From positions 1,612,001 through 1,676,000 of the forward strand of contig JANFOG010000007.1 in NCBI GenBank assembly GCA_024336345.1: a stretch of DNA of 64,000 bases. The letters are read 5' to 3'. A program made the translations under genes and the position numbers. The notes below the pieces were generated by a model. The model was not told the origin of the DNA. It ran no database searches and saw only the letters and a program-made list of their open reading frames with translations. This document shows, piece by piece, positions 57,858-64,000 of this stretch (positions within the stretch are counted from its first letter, which is position 1; every line of letters starts with the position of its first letter). This stretch comes from Mariannaea sp. PMI_226. Lineage: Eukaryota; Ascomycota; Sordariomycetes; Hypocreales; Nectriaceae.

Positions 57858-58235
57858 CTGAATTACACCGATCGTCCGAACCCCGCTCATGGAATCAGCC
57901 GGGGACCCAGTGGGTCGGGAGAATGTGCCACGAGAGTTAGATAACATCTTATGTTCGGCTAAATGCTTTTTGTTTCATAGCTCTTCTATTGGTGATAGCT
58001 ATGATTGGATAGGCAAATATTGTATTTATAGACTGCAGCATGTATGTACTGAACAGTCTCTGAATCTTTGCCATCAACTGGAATATAACTGGGTAAAACT
58101 AATCGTTAATTGTCAATAACAAAAATAATATAGCTTTCTGACCGTTCGATTTATCCTCCGAAGCTGGCTCTAGCTTGATTCGCGGTAAATGACCAGCAGA
58201 TCGGTAGCCTCTAAATGGGTTTTCATGCGCAGCTA
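57858..58235. other. Intergenic region upstream of the regulator gene
   Basis: Carries the regulator promoter and the 3' flank of the CorA-like gene. No gene seen. Confidence 0.5.
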
Positions 58236-59608
58236 TCATATGATCGTCTCTACATCCCCTCTGTCTATGGTCATCCGAGCGGGTTGTTCTGTTTCTGAAG
58301 AAGGAAACCAGGATAAGACAATTTTCCAGGCAGATACAATAAAGGACCAGCCCTTGTAAAACAGCACCAGCAAGAAGGTGCACGGAAGGGTGAATGCCCA
58401 GTAAATCCAAAAGCGGCCGGAAATGACTTGGTGCTCTGTCCAGTGTAAGGATGGCACAGCAAACAAGGTGGCGAAAAAAGTCGCTGGTAGGAAAAACATT
58501 GTCATGAGGGCAAGGACTTTCATTGAAGAGCTATCTTCCATGGAAGATGCCGCGATTCGGATGCTTGTTTCAGTCTCTATTTGACTGATCACGCTGGATA
58601 TCTGGAGGGGTTAGCTCTGTGGTTCATATTGAGAGGGCGACTTACAATTGATATATGTCCGTTGGACAGTTCTCGGAGATACTCTAGGTCAAGTTTTCTG
58701 GTATTCACTTGCTTGTTGAGTAACCGGGTTGCCTGTCGCGCCAGTTCGACCTTTGGCTGACTGGAACTAGTATTAATATACACAGTGGCCATGCCATCAG
58801 TTGAATGTAACTGTGGTATATCGAGAAGTTCAAGAGCGGTATGAACATGGCGCACCGCATATGATAGGGTTGAAATAGATAATGCGACTGATTGAGAGGA
58901 TCTCGTAAGCTGTTGAAGATTCAAGCTTTTCAGACTCGCTGCTATCCAGAACCCCTCAACTTGTCGCTCAGTTCCACGAACAATGCTTAGTTGATGAGCG
59001 TGGATACAATCTAGCCATCGAGCTAGCTCGAGGGCGTACACGAACTGAAGAAGCCAGGAGTGATTGATTAAATGTTTTTGAAGATCCAAAGTATGTAGAA
59101 AATCTCGAAATATATCTGTATTCCGAGAGAATCTATTAGAGCTCCTAGGCATACAGATGGCTTTTGTCGTAACAGAGGAGCTGTCGTAAGACCAGAGAAG
59201 CATTCCAGAAACAGTGTTTATGTAGAACACATCTCGGCTTCCCTTAGTTTCTGGAATTAAATCTGATTTGAAGTGTTGCAGTCCGTAAGTCTCGTATTTT
59301 ATCATGTATTGCAAGTAGCCATCCAAATGGCAGGCGTCCATTAAATCCAGGAACTGCTGTTGGGCAATTTGTAGCTGACCGTTATGAATTTGATCAATCT
59401 TGACGAGATACAGGCTAGCTGTTAGGGGCTGTTCCGATGGTGGTATTGGCTGGTTAAAACAGGGTAGTAAGTCATACGCGGGCACGATCTGGTGATCCCA
59501 TTTTGTATGTCCCTGGTATTGGGATATCTTGATGATGTCGTAGGTTGCTGTTGGAGCGGCAAAGTTGTCCTGAAATAAAACCCTGCCTTGCTCTCGAAGG
59601 CCGTCCAT
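58236..59608 (-). CDS. CorA-like metal-transporter-fold membrane protein without GMN motif
   Basis: Two exons, 59608-58646 and 58601-58236, with a 44-bp intron (GTAAGT..TCCAG), give 442 residues. The long N-terminal part is soluble and helical. It ends in a stalk (ISSVISQIETETSIRIAASS) followed by MKVLALMTMFFLPATFFATLFA and a second hydrophobic segment WIYWAFTLPCTFLLVLFYKG. Two C-terminal helices after a long helical cytosolic domain are the CorA layout. The GMN motif that defines the magnesium filter is absent: FFLPATFFATLFAVPSLHW has no Gly-Met-Asn. Many fungal CorA-like proteins share this loss and have no known function. It diverges from the DUF2264 gene. Confidence 0.8.
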
Positions 59609-60215
59609 TTTTTACTCTGAGGTCAGAATTTGGACAGATTCCAGCTTCTGATTTATTTATTTATTTTTTGTACATGAGGATTGACGGCTGTAATAAAGCC
59701 CTTGGGATGCAATGTGAGTGGAGGTCTCGCTGTCTTGACTGTTATAGGTATAGATGGTCGATTGATCAGCATACCAGGTGGTTCCTAGGTGCCCAAAGAC
59801 ACCATGCATTGATGCCTGAGTCCCGAAGATCAATCGATGCAACTACGGAATTATGCCTGGGCAAAGGGGACAATGAAAACCGTGGATATATTTCTTCCTT
59901 ACGTATGCTAACGGTACTCTTGTCTGTATTTACATTTCAGCTTACTGTCTACACTACTATCCTTGCCCTGCGGCAGCTTCCATCCATGCAATTTTATTAG
60001 CTTATGCAGGTCATTCTGCACAATTAAACGCTACAAAATGAACCTGGCCAAACTTCCGTCTTCCTTATCCAACCTCAAGCCCACCATTGACACCCATCTT
60101 GGGGGTTAGGTATTGCAATTGATGTTATGAAATCTCTCAATTTGTGCTAGGAGAAGCCAAAGTAATCAGTACATCAATATATGGTCCGTGCATAGGTTGG
60201 TCCCTTTTCATGGGT
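59609..60215. promoter_or_regulatory. Divergent intergenic region (CorA-like / DUF2264), left part
   Basis: No supported gene. It holds the promoter of the CorA-like gene. Confidence 0.45.
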
Positions 60216-60220
60216 ATAGT

Positions 60221-60469
60221 TGTCACGGAACGTAGGGTCAAGAATGTAGGTGTAACGATAAGTGACTTCCCCAGACTACCTAATCCTATGAGGGGTTTAT
60301 ATAAGGGATTTTCCCCTGAAGACGCCCCCCTGAATAGGGGAAGAGGGGCCGGGGGCCCCCCACAGGGGCCGCCGAGACCGGCTACTAAGATCACCCTATG
60401 GGTATATTACAGTGGGAGGCTTGAGGTATCTATAGGATCCATCTACATCGAGCTGGGCTCTCCGTGACA
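60221..60469. mobile_element. Solo LTR of a retrotransposon
   Basis: A 249-bp element begins TGTCACGG and ends CCGTGACA, i.e. TG..CA ends with an 8-bp terminal inverted repeat. It is flanked by a perfect 5-bp duplication, ATAGT, at 60216-60220 and 60470-60474. These are the diagnostic features of an LTR left after recombination between the two ends of a retrotransposon. There is no internal retrotransposon coding sequence. The size fits small Copia- or Gypsy-type LTRs. The element ends 244 bp before the DUF2264 start codon, so it may affect that promoter. Orientation is not known. Confidence 0.88.
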
Positions 60470-60495
60470 ATAGTCCATCGATGGCTTGACATATT

Positions 60496-60505
60496 CCGAA
60501 GGCCG
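60496..60505. promoter_or_regulatory. Candidate Zn2Cys6 site upstream of DUF2264
   Basis: CCGAAGGCCG is CCG-N4-CCG, the reverse complement of CGG-N4-CGG. It lies between the solo LTR and the DUF2264 start, about 210 bp upstream of the ATG. Confidence 0.4.
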
Positions 60506-60713
60506 CCTTCATTCGCCCGCATGCCGAGAACCAAATCGAGATGGCCAAGTATTCCCCCAAAATGCACCACTGAGCGAAAAACATGTCACAGGGTTACATT
60601 TTGACAACATTGCATCTCTTCTTCTGATTTTACTTATTGGAATGTTATCAAGAGCTTTCCTTCTCACTTTTTTACAATAGAAATTTCTCCAATACCCATA
60701 CCTGAGCAAAACA

Positions 60714-62864
60714 ATGCCTGCCCTACGTGGTTTCAGCGATAACGCATTCCAGACCCGTTCCGATCTTTTTTGTGCAGCAAGGTCGCTCATACGACCTCTA
60801 CTCGCATGTAGATCACCAAGTGGCGCTCGTGTCAAGGCCCAACCTCCTTCTTATGCAGCTTTCGATGACGTCGCCGCTCAACTAGAAGGATTTTGTCGAC
60901 CTCTCTGGGCTATCCACGCAATTATCACCGGCGAATCGGATCTCCAATCATGGTTGCAGGGTCTGTCAGCTGGTGTCGATCCAGACAGTACCGATTACTG
61001 GGGAAATGTCGGAGATTTCGACCAGCGCATGGTGGAGATGGAGGCAATTGCTTTCGCTTTACTCTCATGCCCAGGTCCCATCATGTCGGCGCTCAACGAC
61101 AAAGATAAAGGGAATTTGATAACATGGCTATTGCAAATCAATGATCATGATATGCCACGAAATAACTGGCGCTGGTTTCGGATCTTTGTCAACCTAGCAT
61201 TGACAAAAACACTTGGACTTCCTCATGATGACGTTAAGCACCATATGGATCAAGACTTTGCCATGCTTGATCAGTTTTATATTTCTGACGGATGGTCCTC
61301 AGATGGCCTGTGGGGTGATGAAAGAAAGCAAGCCGACTATTACTCGGGCAGCTTTGCGATACAGTTTGCACAACTCTTGTACGTGAAGTTCGCCGACAAC
61401 GACGAAGACAGGGTTGAGAAATATCGCGACCAAGCAAAGAAATCCGCTTTGACATACTGGAGATACTTTAGCACCAATGGTACGTTGCATTATCTTCAGC
61501 GTTTCGGTCACTTACCAGAATCCATGCTCATTGAATAACGAGGCGCTGCCATCCCTTTTGGGAGAAGTCTGACCTACAGATTTGCATTTGCCGCATTCTG
61601 GGCTTCCCTTGCCTTAGCAGAAATCCAATTACCAGCCCCGATGAATGATATGGGCATCATCAAAGGAATGTTGCTGCGACACCTCCGATGGTGGACCAAA
61701 CATTCCGACATGTTCAATCAAAATGGCACTCTAACCATAGGATTCGCATATCCCAATATGTACCTCAGTGAAGCCTACAACTCCTCTCAGTCGGTATATT
61801 GGTGTCTTAAAAGTTTTGTGATTCTCGGCTTACCAGAAAATCATGTTTTCTGGAATTGCGATGAGCTACCACATCCCATGGTAGCAGTCAACGCTGAAAA
61901 CAGCTCCATTGAGAAACGGCCAGAGGTCATTCAACTGAACTGGCCTGCACGACATATACTTTGCAATGCTCAAGAGCACCACTTCCTTCTCTCCTCAGGT
62001 CAAATGACGACGAATTACTTCAAAGCCAGAGAAGCAAAGTATGGAAAGTTTGCTTATTCGTCTGCATTCGCGTTTAGCGTGCCAACAGGCCTAGCCTTAC
62101 ATCAGATCGCGCCTGATAGCACGCTGAGCATTAGCATTGATGGCGGCGAGACATGGAAAGTAAGGTGGAAACCTTCCAATGTTCGAGTCGAATATGTGCC
62201 TGTCGCTTTGGGTGGTGGAGACGAAGAACAAGTCCCCGCGCTTGTGAGCGTGTGGAAACCTTTTAACTATCACGCTCTAGAGCTCGAAACGTCTCTCATC
62301 CCCGCGATGAAACAATATCCCGGATGGCATATCCGAATTCATGATATCAGAGGGTTAAACTCACTGATCGGCACTGGATGTGAATACGCAGATCTTGTTG
62401 ATGCGTCCTTTGCGGTGCCTGCCCTTACAGAGCAAGGATATCACATCAATAAGCTATCAAGTCCACCAGCAGACAATACCACCTACGGCTGGTGGCAGGA
62501 CCAGTCAAGCATCCTCGTCAAGTCACAACACGGAGCAAGTGGTATTGTTAACTTATCGCCTGATATTTCCGTACCAGGGTCCGACCGTTGTGAGATGGTT
62601 AAGCAAGGAGTTACGAGCCACGGCCATCTAATCGAAGCAGAACCAAACACGAACCTGATCTCTCCGAAAACTTTTATTCCATCCATTCAAAGTCAATTGA
62701 GCTGCTCCCCAGACAACCAACAGAGTGTCATGTTAGTTTCCGCAGTATTCGCAGTATCAGAAGAAAGTGGTCAGCGTCAGGATGTTATTAAGATGTGGAG
62801 TCAGCGTCCGGAGGTTAAGATAACACGAAACGCATCAGGAAGTAATGATATTAGAATTATTTAA
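60714..62864 (+). CDS. DUF2264 family protein, possible intracellular glycoside hydrolase
   Basis: Two exons, 60714-61479 and 61543-62864, with a 63-bp intron (GTACGT..CGAG), give 695 residues. The join restores the family motif [20 protein letters not shown]. Other conserved pieces are [54 protein letters not shown] and [20 protein letters not shown]. The first half is an (alpha/alpha)-type barrel like those of GH88/GH105; the second half is beta-rich. I recall that DUF2264 corresponds to a CAZy family with beta-glucuronidase activity (GH154); this needs checking. No signal peptide, so cytosolic, as for the GH88 partner. Together they suggest intracellular breakdown of uronic-acid oligosaccharides. 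Confidence 0.9.
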
Positions 62865-63582
62865 CTAGAAACTTTTCGATACATTTCAGTCGAGTTTGTT
62901 GGAATAGGGAATCCGACCCTCAAGGTTGCTGAGAACATCAGCTCTGCTATATATATCTTACTAGCTATCCCCAAATTATCATTTTCCTCGACCAATCATC
63001 TTTGGTGGTATTTCGTCCCCCCTCGCAGTGTCACACAACTTCTAAGTCAGGGGCTATTACAGTTCTTTATAAAGCTATCTATAACTAGTATGCCTTATTT
63101 ATATAGCCACTCTAGGCCAGCTGCCTTAGGCCCAGACTAAAATCTCGAGCTTTTATATTATAAGAATCACTTTTAAGTAAAGAGCAAGCCAATCCTGATG
63201 TGCAGAGGCCGATGTACATTTTATTCATCTCGGTATTTTTTCACTTTTGTCAACTCTTGTGGAAGATCGTAAACAAAGACCTGCACGACGCATTAATCAC
63301 ATTGGACGGATAACATGGAGGCTCTTCGATTGTGGCCGGGCCCCGCACAGCCAACTTACCCTGCAGATTGGAACGAACTGTCAAGAGAACTCATGTAATC
63401 AAGGTAATAGCTTGCGAGAGAAAAAAAACATACAAATGAGAAGCTACCTAAATATCTGATCTTTATTGAAGTGACTAGCGCATATGCACGGGATTTCCCG
63501 TCAGCCGTCAGAATGTCGACCACTGGCGATGGGTGTGCTGTATCATCAAGCCGAATTGTCTGTCTGACAATCCGCACCTGTC
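62865..63582. other. Convergent intergenic region with an AT-rich decayed repeat
   Basis: No gene. The part at 63060-63170 is AT-rich with TATA-like words and resembles 2590-2660, as a RIP-mutated repeat would. Confidence 0.5.
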
Positions 63583-64000
63583 TCAGTCTTGCACTACGTC
63601 AAAAGCGAGTTTTCCTGCCTTGAGCTCCCTTTCCAAGACATCGAAATACCACACAGCGTTGGCCTCTTCACTCAATTCGGTAAAGGTATAACCATTACCG
63701 AAATGAGAAAAGCGATTCCCCTCATATTGAATTTCGAAATCCTCATAACGTGGCTCTTCTAATGCCTCGAACCAATGCAGCCGGCTACCAGGCCAAATCG
63801 CGGTAACAGGGCCATGTTTTTTCCCATTCTTGAACCAGCTACTGCAAGAAGAACTCCAGGCCGTTCTTTTTAGGAGCTCGTGTGTATGGACCCATGCATC
63901 TTCGATAGCCTCTGCCTTTGGCGCAAGATTCTTGATCGATGTTCGTTGGATGTGCGTTATCACCTTGAACATATACCGGGTGAGCCATTCAACGATCGGA
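63583..64000 (-). CDS. Flavin-dependent monooxygenase (Baeyer-Villiger type), C-terminal part only
   Basis: The frame enters from the right edge (PIVEWLTRYMFKV) and stops at 63583, so only about 138 C-terminal residues are seen. Family features are AWSSSCSSWFKNGKKHGPVT, AIWPGSRLHWFEALEEPRYE, DFEIQY and RFSHFGNGYT, the usual end of fungal flavin-containing and Baeyer-Villiger monooxygenases (compare the common pattern SWY-x-G...WPGS-x-x-H...P-R-x-EDF). The NADPH- and FAD-binding parts lie outside the window. The ATG at 63972 is internal, not the start. Its stop faces the DUF2264 gene. Substrate unknown. Confidence 0.85.
   Translation of the reverse strand, partial: PIVEWLTRYMFKVITHIQRTSIKNLAPKAEAIEDAWVHTHELLKRTAWSSSCSSWFKNGKKHGPVTAIWPGSRLHWFEALEEPRYEDFEIQYEGNRFSHFGNGYTFTELSEEANAVWYFDVLERELKAGKLAFDVVQD

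Noticed and set aside
1..64000. tRNA, rRNA and CRISPR arrays
   Set aside because: No tRNA-like cloverleaf with GGTTCGA-type arm, no rRNA, and no regularly spaced identical repeats were seen by eye; a tRNAscan run would be needed to exclude tRNAs fully.

Overview
This window looks like nuclear DNA of a filamentous ascomycete (Pezizomycotina; Eurotiales is my best guess, not proven). Genes are split by many short introns of about 44-210 bp with GT..AG borders. The families are typical fungal ones: Zn2Cys6 regulators, Clr5 and ankyrin proteins, an F-box zinc protein, DAL5-type and 14-helix MFS transporters, APH-like kinases and a KP4-like secreted protein. Intergenic stretches are long. All exon structures were built by hand from reading frames, splice consensus and family motifs.

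Layout. 1-4.6 kb: the 5' part of a Zn2Cys6 regulator (minus) diverging from a glutathione S-transferase, then an SRPK-like pseudokinase. 4.6-9.0 kb: mostly non-coding, with a possible unrecognised minus-strand gene. 9.0-11.0 kb: a five-exon amino-acid permease. 13-17.4 kb: a gene-poor stretch with two small secreted eight-cysteine proteins (one KP4-like) and a duplicated cysteine-rich fragment. 19.8-21.9 kb: decayed DNA with a broken ORF, a MITE-like inverted repeat and a Tc1/mariner relic. 22.4-31.1 kb: an F-box-like/ankyrin protein, a 1048-residue Clr5-ankyrin protein, and an F-box zinc protein flanked by two direct copies of a dispersed repeat. 34.2-39.4 kb: a DHA2-type transporter, an APH-like kinase and a crotonase-like protein. 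42.3-45.0 kb: a secreted BBE-like flavin oxidase and a third eight-cysteine secreted protein.

47.6-62.9 kb: the most coherent block, a probable uronide-utilisation cluster. It holds two different DAL5/ACS-family transporters, a cytosolic GH88 unsaturated glucuronyl hydrolase, a Zn2Cys6 regulator, a CorA-like membrane protein and a DUF2264 protein. The expected logic is import of acidic (unsaturated) oligosaccharides, cleavage inside the cell by GH88 and perhaps the DUF2264 enzyme, and control by the local regulator. CGG-N4-CGG sites lie at three of the cluster's control regions. A solo LTR with a perfect 5-bp target-site duplication sits upstream of the DUF2264 gene. The window ends inside a flavin monooxygenase gene (minus).

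Three small secreted eight-cysteine proteins, scattered over 32 kb, share one gene architecture: a TATAAATA box about 175-210 bp upstream and a 55-71 bp intron in the 5' leader ending 7-22 nt before the ATG.
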